A stretch of 64,000 nucleotides of DNA from Gordonia insulae (GTDB taxonomy: Bacteria; Actinomycetota; Actinomycetes; Mycobacteriales; Mycobacteriaceae). Positions 33,655 through 42,434 of the stretch are shown one piece after another. The number at the start of each line of letters is the position of its first letter. Position 1 is the first letter of the stretch. The stretch is from assembly GCF_003855095.1 (NCBI RefSeq), contig NZ_CP033972.1, forward strand, positions 4,650,001-4,714,000. The letters run 5' to 3'. A model generated the notes under the pieces. That model saw only the letters and a list, made by a program, of their open reading frames with translations. It ran no database searches and had not been told where the DNA came from. The position numbers and the translations under genes are program-made.

Positions 33655-35154
33655 CTATGAGGGCTGTGCTGCGGGCACCGGTTGCGCTTCGGCGTCGACC
33701 GGGTCGGCCGTGGCCCTGCGGCGCGCGACCGGGATCAGCAAGGTGATCGCGACACCGACGAATGCGGCGATCGCACCGATCAGGAAGCACCACCGGAAGG
33801 CCGAGGAATCCGGCACCTCGGCTGTGCCGTAGCTGACCGTCGAACTGGTCAGGACCAGGGCCATCACTGCCGACGCCGTGGTGGTGCCGACCGACCGCAT
33901 CAAGCCGTTGAGCCCCACCGCGGCACCCGCCTCGTTGATCGGCACCGAGCCCATGATCAGTGTGGGCATGGCGGCGTAGCCGATGCCGACACCCGCCGAG
34001 CAGATGATCGAGGCGACGGAGAGCTGCCAGGGTGCGTTCATCAGCAGGAACGCACCGAGGTAGCCCAGTCCAAGGACGGTGGCGCCGATCGCCATCGTCA
34101 GCTTTGCCCCGATCTTGTTGATCAAGGTCCCGGACACGGGCGCGAAGACCAGCATCATCAGACCACCCGGCGCCATCCACAGACCTGCCGCGAGCAGTGT
34201 CTGTCCGAGGCCCCCGACCGCCTCCGGCATCTCCAGCAGCTGCGGCATGACGATCGCCTGGGCCATCATGCCGAAGCCGATCGCGATGGCGGCGATATTG
34301 GTCAGCAGCACCGCGGGCCGTGCCGTGGTCCGGAGATCCACCAGCGGATCCTTGTGACGGAGTTCGAAGGCACCCCACAGCAACAGCAGCGCAACTCCGC
34401 CGAACAGGAGTCCCAGGGTGGTGCCGGAACCCCACCCCCAGTCGTTGCCCTTCGAGACCGCGATCAGCACGCCGGACAGACCCAGGGCGAGCCCGATCGC
34501 GCCGATGACGTCGAAGTGGCCTCCATTGCTGTCGTCGACGTGCGGCACCGCGACGGCGACGAGGATGGTGACGATCACCGCGAGCGCGGCCGAACCCCAG
34601 AAGAGCGCGCGCCAGTCCCACTGCTGCGCGACCCAGGCCGACAGCGGGAGGCCGATCGCGCCGCCGACGCCCATGGTGGCGCTCATCGCAGCCACGGCCA
34701 TCGAGGTCAGCCGCGGTGGGGTCACCTCGCGCATCAGGCTGATGCCCAGTGGGATGAAGCCCATGGCGAGTCCCTGGATCGCGCGGCCGACGATCATCGG
34801 GATCAACGACGAACTCAGCGCGCACACCAGTGAGCCGACGACCAGCAGGGCGGCGCTGGCGAGCATGATGCGCTGCTTGCCGAGCATGTCACCGAGGCGC
34901 CCGGCGATGGGCATGGCGACCGCGGCACCGAGCAAGGTGGCGGTGATGACCCAGGAGGCGTTCGAGATGGAGGTGTCGAGCAGTTTGGGGAGTTCCGGCT
35001 GGATCGGGATGATCAGCGTCTGCATGAGCGACGCGACGAGACCGCCGAAACAGAGAATCGCGACCACCGCGATGGCTGCGCTGCTGTGATCGTTCTCGGT
35101 GAGTTCGCTGTCCACAGTGGTGGCAGGCGATTCGCCGGTGGGCGAGTTGGTCAT
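33655..35154 (-). CDS. MFS transporter, DHA2/EmrB-type drug exporter
   Basis: This 499-residue protein has about 14 TM segments, an MFS loop AGRLGDMLGKQR between TM2 and TM3 and a GxxxGPxxGG-type motif C region (MGVGGAIGLPLSAWV). It is a probable multidrug or antibiotic exporter. ATG 35154 is set by AGGAGG at 35161-35166, seven bases away; longer upstream frames would run through the operator. The divergent MarR-type regulator and the palindrome between them indicate substrate-induced derepression. Confidence 0.92.
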   Translation of the reverse strand: MTNSPTGESPATTVDSELTENDHSSAAIAVVAILCFGGLVASLMQTLIIPIQPELPKLLDTSISNASWVITATLLGAAVAMPIAGRLGDMLGKQRIMLASAALLVVGSLVCALSSSLIPMIVGRAIQGLAMGFIPLGISLMREVTPPRLTSMAVAAMSATMGVGGAIGLPLSAWVAQQWDWRALFWGSAALAVIVTILVAVAVPHVDDSNGGHFDVIGAIGLALGLSGVLIAVSKGNDWGWGSGTTLGLLFGGVALLLLWGAFELRHKDPLVDLRTTARPAVLLTNIAAIAIGFGMMAQAIVMPQLLEMPEAVGGLGQTLLAAGLWMAPGGLMMLVFAPVSGTLINKIGAKLTMAIGATVLGLGYLGAFLLMNAPWQLSVASIICSAGVGIGYAAMPTLIMGSVPINEAGAAVGLNGLMRSVGTTTASAVMALVLTSSTVSYGTAEVPDSSAFRWCFLIGAIAAFVGVAITLLIPVARRRATADPVDAEAQPVPAAQPS

Positions 35155-35180
35155 GTGGCAACCTCCTATAGAATGTGTAG

Positions 35181-35194
35181 CGTACATATGTACG
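35181..35194. promoter_or_regulatory. MarR-type operator between MFS and MarR genes
   Basis: CGTACATATGTACG is a perfect 14-bp palindrome, 27 bp upstream of the MFS start and 54 bp upstream of the MarR start. It is followed by a related ATGCATATG word. MarR dimers bind such sites. Confidence 0.7.
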
Positions 35195-35247
35195 ATGCAT
35201 ATGCCAACTCGTGGGTAAATTGTCCGATATCGGGTGAAGGGGTAGAG

Positions 35248-35721
35248 ATGACAGGTGCCGGTGATGCGTCCTTCTGGCCGGCGCCCGTGTACGGCGAGCT
35301 GGCCGAGGAACTGCTGCGGATGGGGCGGCGAAAGACCAACGTCGTTCCCGGCACGAAATTGGAGGCGTCGGCCTTCGCGATCCTCTGGATTCTCGCCGAC
35401 GGCAGGCCGCGCACATTGCGTGAACTCAGTGAGGAACTCGACCTCGAACAGTCGACGGTCAACCGTCAGGTGAACGCCGCGATCAAACACGAGTACCTCG
35501 AGCGGTTCGAGGTGCCGGGGCAGGTGAGTCGGCAGATCCGACCGACGGCCGCCGGTATCGAGGCATTCGAGCACGACGGCATGCGCCGGGCCGATCGGCT
35601 CAAGCGCGTCTTCTCCGACCTCGCGCCCGGGACTCCGGAGGCGCTACTGCACGAGCTGCGGGCGTTCAACGACGCCTACGAGCGGACGATCGCACGCCAG
35701 CACCAGCCGGCCGGCCATTGA
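35248..35721 (+). CDS. MarR-family transcriptional regulator
   Basis: This 157-residue protein has a winged helix-turn-helix (ASAFAILWILADG, then LRELSEELDLEQSTVNRQVNAAIKHEYLERF) and a wing ending RQIRPTAAG, followed by the dimerising C-terminal helices. ATG 35248 follows GAAGGGG; a longer frame would cross the operator and is rejected. It probably represses the divergent MFS exporter and itself. Confidence 0.9.
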   Translation: MTGAGDASFWPAPVYGELAEELLRMGRRKTNVVPGTKLEASAFAILWILADGRPRTLRELSEELDLEQSTVNRQVNAAIKHEYLERFEVPGQVSRQIRPTAAGIEAFEHDGMRRADRLKRVFSDLAPGTPEALLHELRAFNDAYERTIARQHQPAGH

Positions 35722-35761
35722 CGAACTACAGCTGAGATTCGTACAGCGACGACAGGGGGCT

Positions 35762-36625
35762 GTGGTGGGGACCTATGTGGTGACGGGTGCGGCGTCGGGC
35801 ATCGGCCGGGCGAGCGCCGACCGTCTGCGGGCGGACGGACACCGGGTCATCGGAGTCGATCTGCGCGACACCGACGTGACGGCGGATCTCTCGACGGACG
35901 ATGGTCGGCGGGCCGCGATCGATGCGGTGATCGCCGAGGCCGGAGTGCGACTCGACGGGGCGGTCATGGCCGCCGGGCTCGGTCCCGCCAAGGGCCGCGA
36001 GCGCTTGATCGTCGACGTCAACGTGCTCGGGGTGACCGAGCTGCTCGATGGTCTGCGTCCTGCGCTGGCCGCCTCCGGCAATGCGAAGGTTGTCGTCCTC
36101 GGATCGAATTCGACCACCACGACGCCGATGGTGCCGCGTCGTGCCGTGCGGCGCCTCGTCGACGGTGACCTCGACGGCGCCGTCCGGCAGATCCGTCGGC
36201 GGGCGGGGATCTCGGGACCGGTGGCCTACGCCGCCTCGAAGATCGCGGTCACGCGCTGGTGTCGCATCCGGGCCGTCACCGACGATTGGGCCGGCGCCGG
36301 GATCCGACTGAACGTCCTCGCACCCGGGCCGGTGCTGACACCGCTGCTACAGGCGCAACTCGAGAGCAGCACCGGATCCCAGGTGCGATCGTTCCCGATG
36401 CCGATCCGCGAGTTCGGCACGCCAGGGCAACTGGCCGAATGGATCACGATGTTGCTCTCTCCGGCCGCGAATTCCACGGTGGGCAGCGTCATCGTCGTGG
36501 ACGGCGGCACCGATGCGCTGATCCGGCCACGGGATTGGCCGCGGTCGTTGCCGATCCGGGCTGTACCGCGACTCCTGTGGGCGATGTATCGGGCGCCCCG
36601 TGAGGGGCGGGTCGCGCAGTACTGA
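35762..36625 (+). CDS. SDR-family oxidoreductase
   Basis: This 287-residue short-chain dehydrogenase begins with VVTGAASGIGRASADRL and has the catalytic YAASK (VAYAASKIAV) motif and a C-terminal IVVDGGTDAL segment. A central insertion (MVPRRAVRRLVDGDLDGA) is like that of 3-alpha-hydroxysteroid dehydrogenase-type members, so a hydroxysteroid or related alcohol is possible. GTG 35762 or GTG 35765 may start it. Its 3' end abuts a fragment of an O-methyltransferase gene on the other strand. Confidence 0.88.
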   Translation: MVGTYVVTGAASGIGRASADRLRADGHRVIGVDLRDTDVTADLSTDDGRRAAIDAVIAEAGVRLDGAVMAAGLGPAKGRERLIVDVNVLGVTELLDGLRPALAASGNAKVVVLGSNSTTTTPMVPRRAVRRLVDGDLDGAVRQIRRRAGISGPVAYAASKIAVTRWCRIRAVTDDWAGAGIRLNVLAPGPVLTPLLQAQLESSTGSQVRSFPMPIREFGTPGQLAEWITMLLSPAANSTVGSVIVVDGGTDALIRPRDWPRSLPIRAVPRLLWAMYRAPREGRVAQY

Positions 36626-36780
36626 TCTGTGTCGCGCACACGGTCGAGATAGGGTGCCACGTCGTCCATCTCGGTGTTGTCGGCCATCACGAGCGCGCCG
36701 ACGGGTAGGCGTGGTTCCAGCAACTGCAGCACAGGTAGGTACATCTCCTTCCATCCGTCGAGGAGTACGAATAGCACGCT
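36619..36780 (-). pseudogene. Internal fragment of a class I SAM-dependent O-methyltransferase
   Basis: The minus strand encodes 54 residues matching the conserved centre-to-end of family 3 O-methyltransferases: FVLLDGWKEMYLPVLQLLEP, then a VMADNTEM segment and VAPYLDRVR. Both ends are missing: the frame starts without the SAM-binding half and loses similarity at the SDR stop codon. It is wedged between the SDR gene and the phosphodiesterase gene. It looks like the scar of a deletion that removed most of a former gene. Confidence 0.7.
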
Positions 36781-36796
36781 GTGGATTGGCTGTGAC

Positions 36797-38806
36797 CTAG
36801 TTCGTGGGTGCCTCGGCGACCGGTGAGACGTCGGTGCGGTGCAGGTCCCGCCATCCCGCGAGGACGCGGTGGACGGCTTCGGCCCCGTCGAGCGGGTCCG
36901 GCGGCGCCGGTAGATCGACAGGATGGAGCAGGAACGGGGTGCTCTGCGGTCCACCCATCCCACCGTGTGAGCCGACCTGTTCCTCGAACGCCGCGACCTC
37001 GTCGGTCTCGGCCCAGTACGCACCGCCGACCATGATGTCGGCGACGTTGTCGAAGGTGTCGGTGCGGCGGATCTTGTCGAGGGCGTCGTCGCCGAACCCG
37101 CCCAGAGGGTTGATGCCGCTCACCTCTCCGGTGGCGACGTCGACGCTGCCGCCGTCGCCGAGGATCACCGAGCCGCCGGAAGGACGGGCGACGAGCAGGA
37201 AGCCGATGCCGGGGTGCGTCCGCAACGCATCGACGAGGCCCGGATAGGCGCGGTCGATCGAGGCGGTGTCGGCCCGGCCCGGAATCGTCGGAAAGCTGAT
37301 GAGGCCGAGATTGCCGGAGCCCAGCACCACGGGCCGGTCGGTGGGTGGCGTCGGATCGGGTGCATCGATCGATGCGCCGATACTCGCGGAGGCATAGAGC
37401 CGGCCCTCCCCGGCGGCACGGCCCGAGGCATCGTCGGTCGCCGGGCGATCGGGTTCGCCGCACAAGCGGTGCACCAGCTGCGGCAGCGTCTCTCCATAGC
37501 GGCGGCTGAACGTCGCACCCTGACTCTGACCGTGGTCGGAGAGCAGTGCCACGTGGTAGTCGCGGTCCGCTTGCTCGACGACCGCCAGCAGGAGACGAAT
37601 CGTCTCGTCGATCTTCGTCAGGACCGCAAGGGTCTCCGGACGCGAGATCCCCGAGTGATGCGATACCTCGTCGTAGCCGATCAGGTCGGCATAGATGATG
37701 CCGCGTCCCTCGATCAGGTCCCGAACCACCGCCGCCACCGTCACGTCGGTGGCCACGACCGTGGTGAATGCGCGGACCAACGGATAGACGCCGCCGCGCC
37801 CGACACGCGGTCGTACGTCACGGCGGCGCTGCGTCAACGACTGCCGGAGCTCACGCTGGATCTCCGCGATCATCCGGACGACGGTGCGCAGGGCGCTGGA
37901 CGGATCGATGAAGTACGACCCGTAGCCTGCGCCGCCACCGAGCCGCGCGCCACGCATGCGGCTGACCACCAGAACGTTGTCGGCGGCCCCGCCGGTGAAG
38001 AGGTTGCCCCGGCTCGCGCCATCCACCGCGAGCAACCCGGGCAGCCCGGCCCGCTCCATCTCACGTTGCTCGTTGTCGCGCGGGTTGCTGAACACCGAGA
38101 TCGTCCCGGTCGACTTGTCGTACCAGCGGAACGCCGGGACGTTGTGGTTGGAGCCGTGCAGAATCCCGAGTTGGGAGGCGCCAGTCTGGCTGCTCCAATC
38201 GGTGTGCCACGGAATGAGTCGATGGGTCTCCCGGACCAGTTTCGCGAGGGTCGGGGTCACCCCGTCCGCGATGGCGCGACGCAGGACCTCATGTCCCAGA
38301 CCGTCGATCTGCACACACAGCAGACCCGGTGATGCCGGCGATGCCGGTGCGCGGCGCCGCCGGAAGCGTTGTCGGCGCACCTGCATCAACCGGTAGGACG
38401 TGTCCGATCTGGACGCGATGACACCGCCGACGACGGAACTGAACAGGGAGAGCAACGCTGCCATCACGAACAGGTCGAAGGTCCGGTCGACCGTGGCCAC
38501 CGGCACGATCGCGAGCGACAGCATCAGCAGCAGTCCGCCCGCGACGAAGACGAGCAGGAACAGCACCACGGGACCGATCCATGACATCGCCCGCACCACG
38601 AGCGGCCACAGGATCGCGTTCAGCAGGCCGAACACCAGCGCCAGGGCCAGCGCGGCGGGAAGTGTGGTGGCGTGTCCGGCGATGGTGACCGAGTCGAGTG
38701 TCACGCCTCCGAAGACGACGTCGAGGAGCAGCAGCGCCACGGCTGAGGTCAGCCACAGGACCAGGAACTCGACGATGATGCCGAGGACTCGTGCGGTACT
38801 GCGCAT
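36797..38806 (-). CDS. Holin-like membrane domain fused to type I phosphodiesterase/nucleotide pyrophosphatase
   Basis: This 669-residue protein has two parts. Residues 1-125 contain four hydrophobic segments in the pattern of the phage holin superfamily IV (LLNAILWPLVVRA). After a basic linker (RRQRFRRRRAP) comes an alkaline-phosphatase-fold domain with metal-binding residues in CVQIDGLGHEVL, a SSQTGASQLG nucleophile region, GYDEVSHHSG and LLSDHGQSQG. It is probably a membrane-anchored phosphodiesterase or phospholipase-like enzyme, catalytic side undetermined. ATG 38806 follows AAAGGA. It is divergent from the metallo-beta-lactamase-fold gene. Confidence 0.87.
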   Translation of the reverse strand: MRSTARVLGIIVEFLVLWLTSAVALLLLDVVFGGVTLDSVTIAGHATTLPAALALALVFGLLNAILWPLVVRAMSWIGPVVLFLLVFVAGGLLLMLSLAIVPVATVDRTFDLFVMAALLSLFSSVVGGVIASRSDTSYRLMQVRRQRFRRRRAPASPASPGLLCVQIDGLGHEVLRRAIADGVTPTLAKLVRETHRLIPWHTDWSSQTGASQLGILHGSNHNVPAFRWYDKSTGTISVFSNPRDNEQREMERAGLPGLLAVDGASRGNLFTGGAADNVLVVSRMRGARLGGGAGYGSYFIDPSSALRTVVRMIAEIQRELRQSLTQRRRDVRPRVGRGGVYPLVRAFTTVVATDVTVAAVVRDLIEGRGIIYADLIGYDEVSHHSGISRPETLAVLTKIDETIRLLLAVVEQADRDYHVALLSDHGQSQGATFSRRYGETLPQLVHRLCGEPDRPATDDASGRAAGEGRLYASASIGASIDAPDPTPPTDRPVVLGSGNLGLISFPTIPGRADTASIDRAYPGLVDALRTHPGIGFLLVARPSGGSVILGDGGSVDVATGEVSGINPLGGFGDDALDKIRRTDTFDNVADIMVGGAYWAETDEVAAFEEQVGSHGGMGGPQSTPFLLHPVDLPAPPDPLDGAEAVHRVLAGWRDLHRTDVSPVAEAPTN

Positions 38807-38840
38807 GGCGTCCTTTCGCTTGACTTGGGATCGTAGTGGC

Positions 38841-39632
38841 ATGACCGGCACAGCGGGGGACCGTGACCATCCGCGACCGCAGTTGCGCTGGCTCGGTCAC
38901 GCCAGCGCGATCATCACTGATCGGGGGACGACGGTGCTGACCGACCCTGTCCTGACCGCACGTGTCGCCCACCTGCGGCGGCGCCGCGGCCCGGTGCCGG
39001 CCGACCTCGGGCCTCTGCCGACGGACGTCGTCGTACTCTCCCATCTGCACGCCGATCACACACACCTGCCGTCGCTGCGGACGATCGGAGACGATGTCCC
39101 GATCGTGGTGCCGCGGCATGCGCCCGACGTGCTGCCGTCGCTGCGGACCGTCGGCGCCCGGTTGATCGAGGTCACCGCCGGCGACGAGGTGAGCATCGGT
39201 GGGGTCATGATCCGCGCGGTCCCCGCCGAGCACGACGGCAGGCGTTGGCGTCGCGGCCCGCACACGACCGCCGCGCTCGGGTACGTGATCGTCGGCGACG
39301 CGACGACGTACTTCGCCGGGGACACCGACCTCTACCCGGATCTGGCCGACTGGGTGCCCGAGAGCGACCTGGCGCTGCTTCCGGTCGGTGGTTGGGGACC
39401 GACTCTCGGTGCCGGACACATGGACCCGGCACGAGCGGCGGCGGCCGCAGAGTCGATCGGTGCCCGCCTGACCGTGCCGATTCATTTCGGCACACTGTGG
39501 CCGATCGGTCTGGACCGGGTGCGCCCCGACCGGTTTTACGGTCCGGGAGCCGACTTCGCGCGACGCGCACGCGAACGGGGCTTCGCCGCAACAGAACTCG
39601 TACCGGGTGATCGGCTGGAGACCGGATCATGA
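38841..39632 (+). CDS. Metallo-beta-lactamase-fold hydrolase (UlaG/NAPE-PLD-like)
   Basis: This 263-residue protein has the metal motif SHLHADH (His68, His70, Asp72, His73), a GDTDLYPD segment and a late histidine in PIHFGTLWP. The start QLRWLGHASAII and the HFGT end resemble the UlaG/N-acylphosphatidylethanolamine phospholipase D branch, so a phosphodiester or lactone substrate is likely. It is divergent from the phosphodiesterase fusion gene 34 bp away and could share its promoter region. Confidence 0.86.
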   Translation: MTGTAGDRDHPRPQLRWLGHASAIITDRGTTVLTDPVLTARVAHLRRRRGPVPADLGPLPTDVVVLSHLHADHTHLPSLRTIGDDVPIVVPRHAPDVLPSLRTVGARLIEVTAGDEVSIGGVMIRAVPAEHDGRRWRRGPHTTAALGYVIVGDATTYFAGDTDLYPDLADWVPESDLALLPVGGWGPTLGAGHMDPARAAAAAESIGARLTVPIHFGTLWPIGLDRVRPDRFYGPGADFARRARERGFAATELVPGDRLETGS

Positions 39633-39660
39633 GCGAACGCCGACCTCGACGTCATGGTCG

Positions 39661-41061
39661 TCAGGCCAGGTGAACCGGCACACCGCCGATGATGGTGGCG
39701 GCGACCTCGATCGCCGTCGGGTGGTCCCGGATGTCGTCGGGCGTTGCCCGGACCACCACGAGATCGGCGGGCGCACCCGGCGTGATCGTGCGCGACACCG
39801 TCGGATCATCGGCGAAACCGTGGAAGAGTTCCAGCGCCACCGCGGGGGAGACAGTCTCGTTGCGCGCCCGCCCCGAGTGGCAGGTGGCCGCCGCGTGGAT
39901 CGCGAGCCACGGGTCAGGATCGCCGAACGGTGCGTCGGTGCCGGCGGCCACCGGCACACCGGCACTGCGCAAGGTGCCCAGACGCCACAGGTCGGGTCGT
40001 TCCTCGTCGGGCACCTCGGTGCGATACTGCTCGGCGCGCTCGAGCGGGAAGTTCGGCTGCGTGATGATCGGCACCGCGTGGTCGCGGAACCATGCGAAAC
40101 ACTCCTCCGGAACCATCGCGCCGTGCTCGATGCGATCGCCGGGCAGGATGCCTGCCTCCTCGAGGGCGGTCATGGTGATGATGAGCTGAATCCGGGTGAC
40201 ACAGTGCACGGCAACGGGTTTTCCTGCGCGGTGCGCTGTCGCGATGGTCGCGGTGAGTTCGGGCAGGGTGGGCAGGCGGTCGTCGTCGAGGAGGATCTTG
40301 GTGGGGCCCAGCGTGAAGCGGTCGGCCGTGTCGGCGCGAGGCGCATCCGGCGTCCGGATATCGGGAGTGGACATGCAGTGCACGCGCTGCATGATCACGC
40401 CGGCGCGCACGGCCTCGGCTAGATCGTCGACCGACGACTGGGCCATGCCCGGGGTGGCATCGGTGAAGCCGGTGACCCCGCGTGCGGCCGCGAGGCGGCT
40501 GACGCGCCCCAGGTCGGGAGGCGTCGTCGGGACGAGATCGCGCAGCCACGAATCCATCCGCCACAGCCGTCCGGTGGCGAGTCCGGCCGAGTCGCGCTCC
40601 ACGCCGGGGAGGTCGCGGTCATCGAGTCCGATCGCCCGGCAGGCGGCGCCGTTGAGCATCCACAGCGCACCCGAGCGGTGCTGAATGCGGAGCGGGCGGT
40701 CGGCGACAAAGGTGTCGAGGTCGTCGCGGCTCAGTGGGCCGGCCACGGATTCGTGGTATCCGAAGCCCCGCAACCACGTGCCGGGTGGCATGGCGGCGGC
40801 CGCGTCGCGCAATAGCCCGCGGAGTTCGTCGATTCCCTGTGCCGCAGGTGGTCCCGCCCGCACGGAGTCCGCGGTCGCGGCCAGCGATCGCAGGTGGATG
40901 TGATGGTCGTGCAGGCCGGGCATCACCCGCGCGCCGGACACATCGAGGTCCTCTTCCCCCACCAGCGGCGGTACGTCGGCGCCGACTGCGGTGATCAGCC
41001 CGGCATCACAGCGGATGTCGACGGTTCCACGCCCCGCGACGTCGGCGTTGCGGATCAGCAT
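39661..41061 (-). CDS. Amidohydrolase (YtcJ-like metal-dependent hydrolase)
   Basis: This 466-residue protein belongs to the amidohydrolase superfamily. It has the small beta domain at the ends (MLIRNADV; APADLVVVRATP), the metal pair in LHDHHIHL (His54, His56), further ligands in AVHCVTR and IEHGAMV, and the catalytic Asp in AAGTDAPFGDP. YtcJ-like members hydrolyse amides or formamides of unknown identity. ATG 41061 overlaps the end of the upstream CoA-transferase-like gene by 7 bp, which indicates one transcript. Confidence 0.88.
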   Translation of the reverse strand: MLIRNADVAGRGTVDIRCDAGLITAVGADVPPLVGEEDLDVSGARVMPGLHDHHIHLRSLAATADSVRAGPPAAQGIDELRGLLRDAAAAMPPGTWLRGFGYHESVAGPLSRDDLDTFVADRPLRIQHRSGALWMLNGAACRAIGLDDRDLPGVERDSAGLATGRLWRMDSWLRDLVPTTPPDLGRVSRLAAARGVTGFTDATPGMAQSSVDDLAEAVRAGVIMQRVHCMSTPDIRTPDAPRADTADRFTLGPTKILLDDDRLPTLPELTATIATAHRAGKPVAVHCVTRIQLIITMTALEEAGILPGDRIEHGAMVPEECFAWFRDHAVPIITQPNFPLERAEQYRTEVPDEERPDLWRLGTLRSAGVPVAAGTDAPFGDPDPWLAIHAAATCHSGRARNETVSPAVALELFHGFADDPTVSRTITPGAPADLVVVRATPDDIRDHPTAIEVAATIIGGVPVHLA

Positions 41062-42344
41062 GGCGGGGCTGCGGGCGGTAGCACCGGTTGGCTGCGCTTC
41101 TCGTGGGTGCAGTCGACGATCGCGCCGCCGTCGGCCTGGCGAACGAGATGTACTCCTGGGCAACGGAGTTCGGAAGCTGCGAATGCTGCTGCGGTGTTGG
41201 TCATGGACAGGTCGACGAGCACGCCACCTCCGGCGTGGGCCGCAGCGGTCACCGCGAGCGCCGCGGTGATCCCCGACAGCGGGTCCGCGACGGCGTCGGC
41301 ACAGAACACCGGCCCGTCGTCCCGCCACCCGACCAGCCCGCCACCGACGGCGGCGTCATCGCCGAAGTCGACCTGCATCGGTCGCGACCGACCCCCACCG
41401 GTGATGCTGACCCAGATCCGCCCGGGGCGGTGGACGAGCTGGTCCGGGGACAGACCGAGGCTTTCCAGCGCACGGGGGCGCGAGGCCTCGATCACGACGT
41501 CCGCGTCGGTGATCAACTCCGCCAGCGCATCTCGTCCGGCCGAAGAGGTGAAGTCGATATCCCGGAACTCCTGCCCCCGATGGAGCCAGTCGAAGAGCGC
41601 CGGGTCGCCGATCCGCGCACCGTCGGGACGCCCGGTGCTCTCGACCTTGATGACCCGGGCGCCGGCCTGACGCAGGACATGGCCGCAGAGCGGCCCGGCC
41701 CAGAGCGACGAGAGGTCGACGACCGTCATGTCCGCGATGCTGAGACTGCTTGTGGATGAGGCGATCTCGGTGACCTCGAACGGGGCTGCCGGGGCGGCGC
41801 CGCCGATCGGGTCGCCAAGTGTCGCTGCGGCGATTCCCAGTAGCTGCGCTTGCTCGACGACGGCGGCGGCGGTGGTCGAGCGGGCGAACTCGGTGACGTC
41901 GAACCATGGGTCGTCGGTGCCGCGGTCACCGATCAGGGCCGGTACCGACGCCACATCATCCGGGCGGCACAGCGAGATCGCGAACCACTCGTCGGCGGCC
42001 CGGAGGAGCCGGGTCATACCCCCGGCGGACACGCGGCCCGCACTGCGCAGACCGCGCGTCGCTGCCCGGCCCCCGATCACGACGCCGGCGTCGAGGTCCA
42101 CTGCCGAACCGGTGAGTCCGGTCAGCCACGACAGCGCCCGCAAGGAGTCCTCGAGCGCGCCGAATGCCGCCGCCGGCACGATATCGGGACATCCTGGGAC
42201 GCAGCCGGTCACGGCCATGCCACCGCCTGCGGCCCAGCCCAGTACCGCGCATGCGGGGTCGGAGACCAGCGCTGACGGCAGGTCCGGCCACCAGGGGTGC
42301 AGCCATCGCGAGACCGATGGCGATGTCGCACCCCACTCGGTCAC
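41055..42344 (-). CDS. CaiB/BaiF-type CoA-transferase family protein with altered active site
   Basis: This 429-residue protein has family III CoA-transferase parts in an unusual order. Residues about 1-190 resemble a degenerate C-terminal portion (EWFAISLCRPDDVASVPAL), and from about 205 a Rossmann-like N-terminal portion follows (MTVVDLSSLWAGPLCGHVLRQAGARVIKVES). In the catalytic segment VDLSMTNTAA, Asn occupies the position of the aspartate that forms the anhydride in active enzymes. It may have lost transferase activity or use a different mechanism. It is upstream of and overlaps the amidohydrolase gene. Confidence 0.78.
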   Translation of the reverse strand: MTEWGATSPSVSRWLHPWWPDLPSALVSDPACAVLGWAAGGGMAVTGCVPGCPDIVPAAAFGALEDSLRALSWLTGLTGSAVDLDAGVVIGGRAATRGLRSAGRVSAGGMTRLLRAADEWFAISLCRPDDVASVPALIGDRGTDDPWFDVTEFARSTTAAAVVEQAQLLGIAAATLGDPIGGAAPAAPFEVTEIASSTSSLSIADMTVVDLSSLWAGPLCGHVLRQAGARVIKVESTGRPDGARIGDPALFDWLHRGQEFRDIDFTSSAGRDALAELITDADVVIEASRPRALESLGLSPDQLVHRPGRIWVSITGGGRSRPMQVDFGDDAAVGGGLVGWRDDGPVFCADAVADPLSGITAALAVTAAAHAGGGVLVDLSMTNTAAAFAASELRCPGVHLVRQADGGAIVDCTHEKRSQPVLPPAAPPC

Positions 42345-42434
42345 GCGAACCTCCTACCGTCGCCGACCGATGAGGGCGGTCAGCATCTCGACGACAGTCT
42401 AAGACTGCCCCGAGTCATCCCTCGCGAGTCGGCG

